The notes beneath the pieces were generated by a model. It was not told where the DNA came from. It worked only from the letters and a program-made list of their open reading frames with translations, and made no database searches. From Auricularia sp. M13 (taxonomy: Eukaryota; Basidiomycota; Agaricomycetes; Auriculariales; Auriculariaceae), in assembly GCA_037042915.1 (NCBI GenBank), contig CM073198.1, positions 3,968,001-4,032,000 of the forward strand: 64,000 nucleotides of DNA, written 5' to 3'. Each line of letters begins with the position of its first letter. Within the stretch, counting starts at the first letter, position 1. A program made the position numbers and the translations under genes. Below are positions 22,501-33,681 of this stretch, piece after piece.

Positions 22501-22961
22501 GGCAGGATAGGGGACTGGTCGTCAGAGGAGTCGTACGAGGTCAACAAGTTGCGGAGAACAGCCGGTGCGGCCGCGCCACGATCGAACCCGCGACGAGACG
22601 TCATGGCACAGCCACGGCACAGGTCAAAATATGCCTCCGTGCACGGTGCGAGCATCATCGATCCGAGACATCATCAGGAAGACGCAGTTATGCAAGCGCG
22701 GAGAAAAGTGGTGACGGCGTGAGCAGTGAGAGATGGTCAACACAACCTTCAATTGCCGAACAACTCCGCTCATTCATCTGACACCTGGTTTGAAACTTTG
22801 TGCCAAAAGTCACTGATTCATACAGCACTGAATCGACTTTGGGGGTATCGTTTCCCAAAATCAGGTTTGTTTCACTTTCACGCCATGGCGAAAGGTAGCA
22901 CAACAAGTGTCCGTCGAAACATATCTAAAGAGTATTAAACAAAGGATGCGGCGAGTGTCAC
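22501..22961. other. Intergenic region
   Basis: 460 bp holding the MARVEL promoter and the GH16 3' end. I see no gene or repeat in it. Confidence 0.4.
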
Positions 22962-24673
22962 TCAGAGCAGAGCGAGGATGGGCACAGCGACCGCCGCTGC
23001 AAGTGTAGCAGGCAGGGCGAAGGCAGACCAGCGCGACACAGCAGCGCCGGTGCCATTCCCGCCGAGACCATTATCGCCACTGCCATCGCCGCTACCACTG
23101 CTACCGCCACTGGCATTCCCTCCACTGCCTCCACTGCTGCTGCCGTCTGAGCCAGCGTCCGGGTCGGGATTCGTCGCCTGGGGCTTGACGGCGCCGTCGG
23201 AGAAGACGCGGTGCGAGACGATCTCGAAGAACGCCTGCTGGAAGTTCGAGCCGTTGCCGATGACGTAGTTGGTGTAGCACGGGTTCTCCTGCTGGTCGAC
23301 CGCGCACGTCTGCGCGATGAGCGGGCGCGCAAAGTCGCCGCAGAGCGAGATGTTGATGATGACTTTCTGCGGCTGGAACTGCGACGCGATGTCGCACCCC
23401 GTCGACGGGAAGCGCGCGGTCGGCGTGCCGAGCGTCGACGTGTCGATGCTCGTCGCGTTCGATTTTGTGTCGAGGCCGGAAGGTACGCTGGCGCGCTGGT
23501 TCATCGCATGAGCATACAGTAACATCGAGCGGGCGACACCGGTATTGCTTACGGTGAAGAACCAGATGCTGCAGGCCGCGCGTCAGCGAACAGTTCATGG
23601 ACATTCAAAACCAGAGCACGTACGAGATGGCATCCTGCGCGAACTCGGTGACCCAGATACCGCCCTGCGCGTCGTTGAACCCTTTACCGAAGCTCTGCTC
23701 TGACGGATCGCGGATGACACAGCCAGAGTTGTCGTTGACGTCGTGCGTGCAATTGTTTCTGCCCAAGCTGCCCGTCATGACCGTAGGGTCGACTTCTATT
23801 TGGCAGGTCCCGACCGTGTGCAATGCCTTGCATGGACGCGTCAGAAAAGCAGCTCATCGCAATAAACAGGAAACCGCGTTACCATTTGGTTGTTAGTGGC
23901 CTGGCGCGACAATTCAGACAAGAACGCGGACAGGAGGGCACGCGACATACCTGGTTGACATTCTCGAGGATATCGATCTCTCTGCAAGGAACTGCGTCAG
24001 ACCGCGCGGCGTGAGGTGACTGAGGAGACTTGCCCTCCCGTGGGCCATGTCGCTGCGGATGTCCAGTATCTGAATTGCCTTGTCAGCAACGGGCGCTGAA
24101 GTACAGTTATAGAAACACTCACGCTGGCCAGACGCTGCAGCCAAAGGAATCTGCGGGAAGCTCAGACAACTGAAGTCCATGTCCAACGAAGGAAGCAACG
24201 AACGTGCACTACGAAGGGTATGAGAAAAAGAACACGTCCAGCGCGCGTGCGTACCAGCGTCCAGCACAAATACAGTGCCGAGGCCATAAAACTCCTTGCT
24301 CTCTATCCGCACCGAGAACCGTTTATTGTTAAAATCGACCTAAAACGCAGAAACAAATTATGAGCGCCGGCTCAATGCCCCCTAAGCTGGTTGAATAGAG
24401 GCGCACCTGGTCAGTGGCGACGCGCAACACAGCGTTCCCAGCGTCGTTGACGGTCGTGAGACCAAACTGGTCGGCGTGCGTCCGGTTGGCGAGGAAGTCG
24501 TCGCCGTTGTTCAGCGTGTCCGCCGTCGGCGTGTTGTCCTGGGTGTTCCAGGTGCCGGGATACACCCAGGCGTCATAAAACGACTTGCCGCCGCTGTATC
24601 GTAAAAGGCTGTAAGATTTCGCGTGCGCCAGGCCAGCGGCGAGAAAAAGAGGCGATAGTATAGCAGGCAACAT
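22962..24673 (-). CDS. GH16 family glycosidase, secreted and membrane-anchored (paralogue A)
   Basis: Predicted endo-beta-glucanase or cell-wall glycosidase of GH16. Signal peptide MLPAILSPLFLAAGLAHAK, then SFYDAWVYPGTWN, RFSVRIESKEFYGLGTVFVLDA, GCSVWPAYWTSAATWPTGG and the catalytic EIDILENVNQ (ExDxxE). Later blocks: HTVGTCQIE, GCVIRDPSEQSFGKGFN, GGIWVTEFAQDAIS, SIDTSTLGTPTARFP, KVIINISLCGDFARP. The tail is Ser/Gly-rich (residues after VFSDG) and ends in a hydrophobic stretch (ALPATLAAAVAVPILALL), as in GPI-anchored wall enzymes. The intron just before the catalytic Glu (23982-24033) has a GC donor. A TATA-like TATTTATATT lies about 60 bp upstream. It is a paralogue of the gene at 29437. Confidence 0.9.
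23982..24033 (-). other. GC-AG intron in GH16 paralogue A
   Basis: Donor GG|GCAAGT, acceptor TTGCAG. It splits the codon of the last Gly before the catalytic EIDILE motif. The paralogue at 29437 has an intron in the same place with a GT donor (GG|GTACGT). Confidence 0.75.
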
Positions 24674-25045
24674 GGTCGTCGTAAGTAAGGGGGTGAGGAG
24701 AGCGGTGAGCCAGCGCAGCCTCGGCGGCGCACTAATATAAATAGCCGCGCCCGCCTTCGGGACCTGTTTCTGCGCAGCACCGGCTCGCGGAAAGAGTGCG
24801 CATTCCCGCATTCCATTCGTTCATGGTGACTGAAATAGAGCAAGACACGCAGGGGGGCTCTGGCGCAGGAGAGTCAGAGTCTACCAGTACTACAACGTGG
24901 GAATGAGGGGCCCAACAATAGGCAGCTTAAAAAAATCGTGTAGCGCCGAGGAAATAAATGCAAGAGGTTTGAATTACTCCTGTGGAGGTAGACATAGACT
25001 TGGGTACTGTGCTCCCGCGATGACCTACATGCTGACAGTGCCGCA
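24674..25045. promoter_or_regulatory. GH16-A promoter region
   Basis: A TATTTATATT element on the minus strand at about 24731-24742 lies about 60 bp from the start codon. The rest is the lanosterol synthase 3' region; nothing else is seen. Confidence 0.45.
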
Positions 25046-27398
25046 TTAAGCGTTGGCCTTTAGCTCCGCGAGGTAGCGATGTGCTCTCCCCAACATCCAG
25101 ATTGTGAACGAAAACTTGAAATTGGGATACGAAATGGCGCAGGTCTTGTTGAATATTCCTTCGATGGCTTCTTGCGCCCACGATCCATCCTGAGCGGTCA
25201 TCAGCCAGCGAATCGCTCAAAGAAAACTACTCACTGGTAACTGCCTGCTCATCACAAGATGGACTGCGCGCTCAATCGGTTCCGCGTGCGGATACTTTCC
25301 GTACATGAGCGCAAGGGTCGCCCACGACGTCTGCACGACCTGCGACTGCTCGTGCTCGATATAGCGATGTTCCTCGCAAGACTGCACATAAGAATCAGGA
25401 AACACCAGCGAAGATAATGCACTCACGCGATAGCTCTCTCCCCACCCTCCGTCGGGCTTTTGGTGCGAGATCAGGAACGCACAGGCGCGCTGGACGCGTT
25501 CCGAGTTGGCGTGCGTCTCGCCCACCAGCGCGAGGCTCTCGAGCGCAAACATCGTCGCATACGTGAAGCAGATGCCCCAGCTGCCGTACCACCCGCCCTC
25601 GGGATACTGCGCCCGGTGCAGGTACCCCGCCGCCGCGCGGATGGTGCGCTCGATGTCGGCCGCGCGGTAGTCCGGCACGGCCTTGCGGAAGAGCGCGAGC
25701 GCCGTGACGACGGACGTCGTGCACTCGGGGTAGGCGTACTCCGTCATGATGTTGCCGAACACCTCCGCGGGGTTGATCCACTCGAGCGCGTGCGGCGCGC
25801 GGATGCGCTCGTAGCTGGCGAACCCGCCGCCCGGATTCTGCAGCTCGAGCAGCCGGTCGACGGCGTCGCACATCCGGCGCGTCGTCGACCCGCGGCGGCA
25901 GGCCGGCGTGCTGCTGCAGGTAGATGACGCTCTTGAGCGCCTCGGCCGTGCAGTCGCTCACGATGTAGCCCTGCGTGCGCGTGCTGAAGCCCCACGCGCC
26001 CGTCGTCGGCTGGCGGTACATCTCCTTGCAGAACTTCGGGTCCCCGCGCATCTGCGCGCGGTCGAGCCAGCCCAGCGCGCGCTCCAGCGCGTCGCGGTTG
26101 CCCGGCTCCGCGGCCAGGCCGGTCTCGACGAGCGCCTGGGTGACGAACGCGAGGTCCCACAGCTGCGAGCCGTTCGTGCCGCACATGCGCACGCCCTCGG
26201 GCCCGATCCACATGAAGTCCGCGCGCGTCTCCATGTGCCGTCGCCACGCCTCGCTGCCCGCGCCGTCGCCGACAAAGCGGCACACGAGGTTCATCATCTT
26301 GTTCACCGGCGCGAGGCACTGGTAGTCCGTGTTCTCGTCCTCCATCCGGATGAGGTCGTACACCCGGTCGAGCGCCGCGCGCCGCAGCGGGCCGACGTGG
26401 CACGATTCGTACGCGCCCAGGCCGACATTCAGCACGTTGAGCAGGTGGGTGTGCGGCGCGTAGAGGTCGACGCCGGCGATGTTGTTGCGCTGCGCGGGCC
26501 AGTCGATCGTGCTGTACTTTGTGTGTACAGCTCCTCGCGCAGACTCAACACGAGCGGCGTCTCCTCGCCCTGGAAGCGTTGGCCGTAGAGGTAGCTCATG
26601 GGCATGTAAACAGCGCGCGTGTGGATCCACCACCTGTACGGGTGGATGGGCAGCCATTCCGGGAGAAGCCACAGCTCTGGTGGGATGGGATTTTGACCTT
26701 CCCAGTCGTAGACGTTGAGGACCGACAGCCAGAACTTGCCCCATGAAGGTGCACCCGCAGCTCCGCCTAACCGGTGTAATGTTGTCCGAGCACGAGCAGT
26801 CACCGGCTCGTCGGGGCCAACGCCAAGGATCCTCAGGACGCAATAGTTGAGCGCAGTGCCGAACACGGTCGACGGTCCTTCAATGTGGCTGAGGCAACAT
26901 GATCAGCAAGCAATACTGTTGAGGAAGCTTCCGACTCACAGTCCCCAGCCACCATCGTCTTTATGGGCCAGATTGCAGAGGTAGCGGATAATTTCGACGC
27001 GCTCTTCCTCTGCAATTGGCATCCCAGTCACATACGAGCCAATGACGAGGCCAGGCAGAAGAAACATAGGCCCGCCGTATTCTCCAGGCCAATGGACCTC
27101 CAGGTGCTTGCAAACGCTTGTAAAACTCGAACCCTTTACGCGCCGCGGCCATCGCGTCCGTCGCCGGCGGCGATTCAGGTGCATCCTTCTCTGGTCAGAA
27201 AAAACGCGTAAAACGCGTAGGATATACGCGTACCAATGGTAAACCGAGCCAATACTTATCCATTTCGGTCTGCGGCCACGCAGCGAGCTCGGCGTCCGTT
27301 TTCAGGTAATGCCAGGTGTGACGGCCGTCGTCGCCTGCCCGCAACCGCCAGCGAGTGTAGTCCGTCGACGGCTGCCTGGGGTTCGTTGGCGCGCCCAT
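25046..27398 (-). CDS. ERG7: Lanosterol synthase (oxidosqualene cyclase)
   Basis: Cyclises 2,3-oxidosqualene to lanosterol, the first sterol of the ergosterol pathway, at ER or lipid-droplet membranes. N-terminus [20 protein letters not shown]. Family blocks: [78 protein letters not shown], the QW repeat [14 protein letters not shown], the catalytic [70 protein letters not shown] and the end [19 protein letters not shown]. Catalytic Asp is in DCTAE. Two net frameshifts interrupt it, at about 27095-27105 and about 25876-25890, with no room for introns. As the gene is normally essential and single-copy, base-call error is likelier than decay. Confidence 0.92.
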
Positions 27399-27784
27399 TG
27401 TGAGTGGGTGTTGCAGGCTGAGAGCACTAAACCGCCAGAATCACAAGTTAAGTGTCGGCCACGGTTGAGTCGTACGATGTGTCTGAACGTCTCCAAACTG
27501 ACAAAGTGTCATGACTAGGTGGAAGATTCAGTCGCTCAATTGAAATAATAGTTGGCTTATAATGCTTCAGCTCCAGCGGCTGCAGCTGAGGAATTTTGCT
27601 GAGATCATTGTGGAAGAGATGATCGCGTCGGACCTGAAATTGCTCGTTGTTTTCATCCACCAACGTTAACCCGTGTAACTCATGGTTCTCTCACTCTGTG
27701 ATTCTTCATCCTGGCTATAAAATCGGAAACAAATGCACTGTGATCCACGATGTTTGGCCGTCGCTGTTTATCGCCGCTCTCCCA
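27399..27784. promoter_or_regulatory. Divergent promoter, ERG7 / F-box gene
   Basis: 386 bp between the two start codons. A TATAAAAT box at 27716-27723 lies about 62 bp upstream of the F-box ATG. I see no obvious sterol-response element or other operator. Confidence 0.5.
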
Positions 27785-28940
27785 ATGACGGTCTCCTTCC
27801 TTGACCTCAACGATGATGTCCTGCGCACTCTGTTCACCAAGCTCCGTTTTATGTCAGGCGGTCTGGATAGCCTGATTGCGATCTCGTCTACGTGCAAAAT
27901 ATTGCGCAGCATAGCTCTGCCCGAGTTGTTCAGGGTCGTCGCCTTCCGTCGCACTTGGACTACTGGCAACATGCGCTCGCTGGCTTCTTCTGGAAACGTT
28001 TTACGATATGTCGGGTATGCGTGAGGGGCCTAGGCTCTGCATTTATTTTCTATAATCAAAATTTTCAAGGAGTCTTGTCTTCGCGCCGTGTCACGCAGGA
28101 CGAAAAGCCGGAATCAGTCAGATTCCATTCGGTAGCCCGTTGTTTCCCAACGTAAGCCGCGGATACACCGTCATCCGCCCTCATTGGGGCTTGACTGGGG
28201 AGATCGCGATGTCGTTCGTCCGGCTACTGGCTGGTTTTGTGAACCTGCGAAAGCTCGTCCTCCTGGGGCTCCATCTGGCCGATTCGGAAGTACACTTGCT
28301 GCAGAGAACCTTTATAGCCGCCGAATCCAGCTTCCGACAATCGAGACTCTCGAATTGGACGACAGTTGCGAGTTCTTGCTCGGCATTGGCGTCTGTCCCC
28401 AGACAATCACCCTGGTTCTACATCTCTCTGGCAGGGATCTGAACAGCTCTTTTTGGAGCGGTCTTCAGACCGTGAAACGGCTCGAGCTGCGGCACAGGCA
28501 CTGGAAGTACGCCATTGTGCAACCGATGGCATTTCAAGGTGTGGCATTTGCGAAGCTGGTGACTTACTGCATGTCCACTCCTGAGCTGCTTTATAGTTAT
28601 TTTCTCAAATATGCCTCACATCGAGTTCCTTAAAATATCGGGAAAGGGCTTGTATGGTGACGTACGTCTCATACTATACCGTGACTCTGATGTGCGAAGA
28701 CGCCGACTGAATCACCTCGAAGATCCCTGAGCTTCTGGCTCACTTTCCTGTTCTCAACAGAGTGCGCACGTTGATTCTTGACGATTACTTCGAGTAAGCA
28801 TCCACAATTCACAAGCAAAGCACTACTTATGCAGAGTGTTTGACAGGAGGGAAGACACCCAGCTCATGATCGACCTCCTACGATTGATATTTCCTGGTCT
28901 TTTGCACTTGCGGCTTTGGCAGCAACTCTATGAGCTTTGA
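27785..28940 (+). CDS. F-box-type protein
   Basis: The start MTVSFLDLNDDVLRTLFTKL followed by LIAISSTCKILRSIALPELFRVV is a typical agaricomycete F-box. LRR-like segments follow: LAGFVNLRKLVLLGLHLADSE, then after a 41-bp intron (ending ATCCAG) LPTIETLELDDSCEFLL, and VKRLELRHRHWKYAIVQPMAF. The last exon reads DLLRLIFPGLLHLRLWQQLYEL. Several introns fall in the 28010-28140 and 28600-28860 areas and I could not fix them all. Expected role is an SCF adaptor; the target is unknown. A clear TATA box precedes it. Confidence 0.65.
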
Positions 28941-29436
28941 CACAGCTGGACTGGTGGCCATGCTTTGGTTTGATGTGTGCAGTTCGATTGAAGTCCCCTC
29001 CGCGATTGCAAGAAAATAAATTCTCTTTGCACCAGCACGCAGGTTGAGGCGTGTTTTGGTCTCTTGTGTTGCCTCATACATTGAGCTTGGCGTCTTGGGA
29101 TTGGAGCTCCCTGCGTCATGGCGCTGTCCACTTGGCCTCGGCGTTCGGACGCTCAGGCTTGGATCTTGCTTTGGGCCTACAATTTGTGTCGATCGCATTG
29201 ACTGTGGTCCCCCTCTCTGCGCATCTGAATACCTGCTCAGAGTCACGGTTTGGGAGACAAAAAAAAATCGAAGCTTCCGAGTTGGCTACATACATATGCA
29301 TCGGATTTGTTTGTGTTCGGTTGGTCCGCCGTATAATCCCGCATGCCAAGCCCCTTAGGCTTGCATCAGATTCAATAACTTAAGAACGAGGTTTCCAAGT
29401 CCAACACGCTCTTTGCCCTCTAAGTAATACCTCACG
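28941..29436. other. Intergenic region before GH16-B
   Basis: About 500 bp. Contains short AT-rich tracts and no TATA box close to the GH16-B start. ORFs here run on both strands without family features. Confidence 0.4.
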
Positions 29437-31142
29437 ATGCTTCACGCCCTAGCCTTACCACTCCTCCTCTTCAGCGCCGAGCTGGCCAGCGCGAAGACGT
29501 ACAGCCTGCAGCAGACGAGCGCGGGCGCGACCTTCTTCGACGCGTGGGTGTATCCGGGCACGTACGACGCCGCGGCCAACGCGCCCACGGCGGACACGAC
29601 GAACAGCGGCGACAACTGGATCGCGAACAAGACGTACGCGCAGGCCGCGGGCCTGACGGCGGTCAATGAGGCCGGGCATGCGATTCTGAAGGTCGATGAT
29701 ACCAGCACGGTGCGTTTGAGCTTGACTTTCTCGCTGGTGACGACTCGGATGCTGAGCGGTGGGCGGGGGATTGTAGGTGGTGTACAACGATAAACGCTTC
29801 TCGGTCCGCATCGAGAGCGCCGAGCTGTATTCCGTCGGCTCCGTCTTCGTGCTGGATGCTGGTGCGCGCGCGCAACCTGCCGGACAGCTCACCCTTTCTG
29901 ACCGTTACTCTATACGTCTAGTACACGTGCGTGAAGCCCAGCATCTCGCATTCCCAGTTCCACTCGTACAGCCGTCTGACTGCATACCGTAGATTCCCTT
30001 CGGCTGCAGCGTGTGGCCGGCATACTGGATGTCGGGCACGCAGTGGCCCGAGGGCGGGTACGTCCTTGGTGACCGCAGTCGCAGCGCCGGGGCGCCCACC
30101 GCAGTCCTGACTGACCGACTCACAGAGAAATCGACGTGATTGAGAACGTCAATCAGGTACGCAGCTGCTGGGGCGGAGGAGGAGGCTCATCTCGTCTTGG
30201 TAGGCCACGAACAACCAAATGGTGCGTTTTGCTGAACATACTTGTATCTCACCGAGGCTGAAGTCAGGTGCACTGGCAATTAGGCGCTACACACGCATGG
30301 GACGTGCACGATCCCGAAGGACTCGACGACGATGACCGGCTCGGTCGTGTTTGAGGACTGCGGCGACTCGCTCAACGGCAACACGGGCTGCGTCGTGCGC
30401 GACCCGAGCGATAAGAGCTTCGGAAAAGGCTTCAACGATAATGGGGGCGGCATGTGGGTCACTGAGTTTGCGGAGGAGGGCATTTCGTGAGTTATAGCTC
30501 ATACATATGCTGTTGAACTGGACCCCTCACCGCGTGTAGGATTTGGTTCTTCCTGTACGCCAACTCTTCTGGCCCATGATTCGAGAGTAGGTTCAAATCG
30601 GCTAAACCGTTGTCATTTGCAGCGCCCAGACATCCCCGCGGCACTCGCGACGGAGGCAAACGCCCAGTCCATCGACACCGCGGCGCTCGGCACGCCCGTC
30701 GCGCACTACCCCGCGACGAACTGCAACATCAAACAGCTCTTCGCGCCGCAGAAGATCATCATCAACATCTCGCTCTGCGGCAACTTCGCGCGGCCGACGT
30801 TCGGCGCGACCTGCCCCGAGACCCGCGAGAATTCGTGCTACCTCGACTGGGTCATCGGCGACCCCGCGCGCTACGCCGAGGCGTACTTTGAGATCGTGTC
30901 GCACCGCGTCTATACCGGATGGGGCGAGCGAACCGGATAAGAATCCGGATACGGGCAGTGGGACTGGTGGGAGTGGGAATGGCAGTGGCAGTGGGAATGG
31001 GAATGGGAATGGGAATGCTGGTGGTGGAAATAATGGGCTTGGGGGCGGCGATGGAGACAGTGGGACTGGTGCTGCTGCGTCGCGCTGGTCTTTCGGCTCC
31101 GCGGCGCTTGCACCCGCCTTCCTCGCCGCCGCACTGCTCTGA
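29437..31142 (+). CDS. GH16 family glycosidase, secreted and membrane-anchored (paralogue B)
   Basis: Close paralogue of the gene at 22962-24673, on the opposite strand. Signal peptide MLHALALPLLLFSAELASAK, then TFFDAWVYPGTYD, RFSVRIESAELYSVGSVFVLDA, PFGCSVWPAYWMSGTQWPEGG and the catalytic EIDVIENVNQ. Later: GTCTIPKDSTTMTGS, GCVVRDPSDKSFGKGFN, GGMWVTEFAEEGIS, LGTPVAHYPATNCNI, KIIINISLCGNFARP, FEIVSHRVY. A net one-base shift near 30915 separates this from the Gly/Asn/Ser-rich linker and hydrophobic C-terminus (ALAPAFLAAALL) found in the paralogue. Without the shift correction the protein would stop early and lose its anchor. This could be a sequencing error or a real loss of anchoring. About six introns, positions matching the paralogue. 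Confidence 0.88.
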
Positions 31143-31862
31143 ACAATTAACTATTCCTGTAGGACGCGAACCTGTTTTGGACGATATAATAGACGCATAT
31201 GACTGACTCTGTTACTGTGAGTTGTCCTGGGTGTTCTCGCTATGAGCTGCTGGATATCGATGGCTCGCGATCGGAGAACCGCGTACAAAGTCAAACACCT
31301 TCTCGCTATCATTGGTGTTCAACTGGCCCGGCTTTGAGTTCCCATAACCTCCAAATCGATAGCGAAATGTGCGAGTACATATGTAGAAAATGTGACTGGC
31401 ACGGAGTGCTCAGTCGGAGAGAGACAACAATGCCATTCAGGCATCAACTTGGCCGAGCACCGATGAGCCAATCTCCCGCACTGGAAATACACCTGCTAGG
31501 TCTCTGAGAACAGTAGTCCTGGCTGGCATCGCACAGTAAAGCAACGCCGGCTACTGCATTCGATCGCGGCAGTCCAGGACAATAGAACTGCGCAAAGGAG
31601 GTGGCACCGTGATTCATTCGGTAAAATGAAAAGTCCCACGCTCCCAAATGAAAGTTCCACGCGGCACGGCTTTAGCGAGCACTTCTCGATCGTTCCATCG
31701 CTGGCAAGCGACAAATGAAGGCGCGAGGACAATGGACGGCGGGCAGGCGCCGGTTCGGTGATTGCCGTCAAACGTGGTGGAGGATGGAGGCACGTGACCA
31801 AGATGGGCTTATATAAGTCGGCTCCGCAGACGGTGCCGCCTCACTTTTGCCCACCCGCAATC
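31143..31862 (+). promoter_or_regulatory. Intergenic region with TATA box
   Basis: 720 bp. A strong TATATAAG box at 31810-31817 lies 46 bp upstream of the ATG at 31863 and is the best sign that the next ORF is a real gene. Nothing else is seen upstream of it. Confidence 0.5.
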
Positions 31863-33106
31863 ATGAGCGCTACCATCCCCACTCCCCCCGCTTCCCCCGC
31901 CGTTGCTGCTTCTGCGCCCGCCGCCCCAATGCTTAACGCTGCCGCCACCACCCAAGCGCCCGCCGCCGCCGCCCCAGTGCCCAACGCTGCTGCCGCCGCC
32001 ACCGCGCCCGCCGCTCCCCGCCGCATCGCGCCGCTCCGCCGCACCAACGCCTTCGTCAACCTGCGCACCATGCGCGCCGAGTCGACCCCCGCGCTGACGA
32101 TGCCAGGCGCGTGGCCGCGCGAGAAGAAGCCGGACCCGATCCAGGCGGCCGTCGAGGCGACCCAGCAGCAGATCAAGCGCAAGCGCGCCGAGGAGGACGC
32201 GGCGCGCGACGAGAAGAGGCGCCGGGTCGAGAAGGATGCGCCGGCACCGTCGCGCGCAGAGGCCCGTTCGACGGCAGGAAAGCCTGCTCTGACACGCACA
32301 CTGGCGCTACGGCGTCGACGCATACATCCTAACCGCGACCGCTGCTCCAAGCGCGGCGCAGAAGCCTACCAAACTCAAGGCGACACTGTCCAAGGTGCGT
32401 GCAATGCTCACCAATCGTGGCCTGCTCGATGCTGATGCCAGTCCGCAGTGTCCACCACCGTCGCCGTTGACGAAGAAACCGGCGGCATCCACCAGCAAAG
32501 GCGTGTCCGGCAGTGTCGCCGAGTCGTCGCGTGTGGCGTCAGACCCTGCTTCGGGGCCCAGCGCCACGCACCCCGGCGCATCCTTGCTGCGCGAGGCGCC
32601 GACCATCATCGACTTGGGCACCACCGCGCCGTCCACCGTCGCCAACGGCGCGCAGCCAGGCCCGATGGCCTTGACGCGTCGTCCGGCCGTGGTCCTCGAC
32701 TCTGGCAGGTCCGCCGCGACCGCCGCGCAGCCCCGGACGACAGCCTTGCTGCGCGAGGCCCCAACCCTGGTCGACATCCCGACCATCGCGCCGTCGTCGA
32801 GCACGACGTTGTCGCGCCAAGGTGCTATGATCTTCGGCGTCGACGCATCTCGCAGCCGTCAATGCACCCTGCGCTGGTGCCGGGCGCTGGGCTGCTGCTG
32901 GGCCACACGCAGGCGGGCGTGTTCCTGCCCGCCGCATCGGGCTCGCCGCCTCGTCGGAAGCGCGAGACACCGCGCTCGCCGCCGCCGCCGCCACGCAAGA
33001 AGCGTCGCGGCAAGCGCAGCGGACATCGTCGCGCAAGCTCGACGAGCACCAGGGTGCAAATGTGGAGAAGAAGGATAAGGACCGGGATGGTGCCGCGACT
33101 GCGTGA
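31863..33106 (+). CDS. Disordered Ala/Pro-rich protein of unknown function
   Basis: No known domain. From the ATG at 31863 the frame gives MSATIPTPPASPAVAASAPA and a long Ala/Pro-rich tract, then RRIAPLRRTNAFVNLRTMR, then a charged helix (QQQIKRKRAEEDAARDEKRR) that looks nuclear-localising. The frame then has to change twice to follow the most protein-like reading: LKATLSKVRAMLTNRGLLD at 32370-32430, a near-repeat LLREAPTIIDLGTTAPS / LLREAPTLVDIPTIAPS (32585 and 32750 areas), then HPALVPGAGLLLGHTQAG and a basic Pro-rich tail ending in VEKKDKDRDG. The frame changes may be short introns or base-call errors. Existence is supported by the TATA box and the codon pattern, not by homology. Confidence 0.45.
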
Positions 33107-33681
33107 GTTTAAATATGCGACTCCGCGCGCCACGCCTGTCCCGCGCCTCCTTTCTTTTATTCTCATCTCGTCTGAATCGTTATGCGTTCCCGTTCTCGTA
33201 ATCTCTCGTCATCGCTGTATATCCCATTCTGTCATCGCCTGCCTCATTGTCGTCTCCGCGCTGTGTTCATTATACATAGTTGACTTCGCTGCTGTTCACT
33301 CCGTGCTCTCCGCGCTGGTACTCACACTGTTTAATACACGTCACAGTCGCCGCGCTGATACCCATTGAGTGGTGGTCACTGTTTAATACATGATTTTCGT
33401 CATCCATTGAAGTCGCCGCGCCGATGCTACAAACGATATTCCTTTGTCTGAATGGTGGGCTGAATGACACATTCTGCAGAAACTCGTTGCTTTATGCGAC
33501 GTTCTGGGAATAACCTGCCTCGTTGCTCCATCAAGTTCTAAGTAACCAACGCAATCATCCGCCACGACGCGGATATAAGTCGCCCATGTCAAACTCGACA
33601 GTAATGAAACCCAAATGCTTTAATTCAGTGCTGCATGACACAGCGATTTTTGTACACAGTTTTTTTTTACAAGTTCCACAT
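33107..33681. other. Intergenic region
   Basis: About 575 bp. It contains two near-copies of a phrase built on CGCCGCG, a TGATAC/CACTGTTTAATACA word and a following AT-rich tail (33320-33400), and a poly-T tract at 33661-33668. No gene seen. Confidence 0.4.

Noticed and set aside
25744-26588. Overlapping long ORFs on both strands inside lanosterol synthase
   Set aside because: They are shadow frames of a GC-rich exon that encodes the conserved cyclase, including DCTAE.
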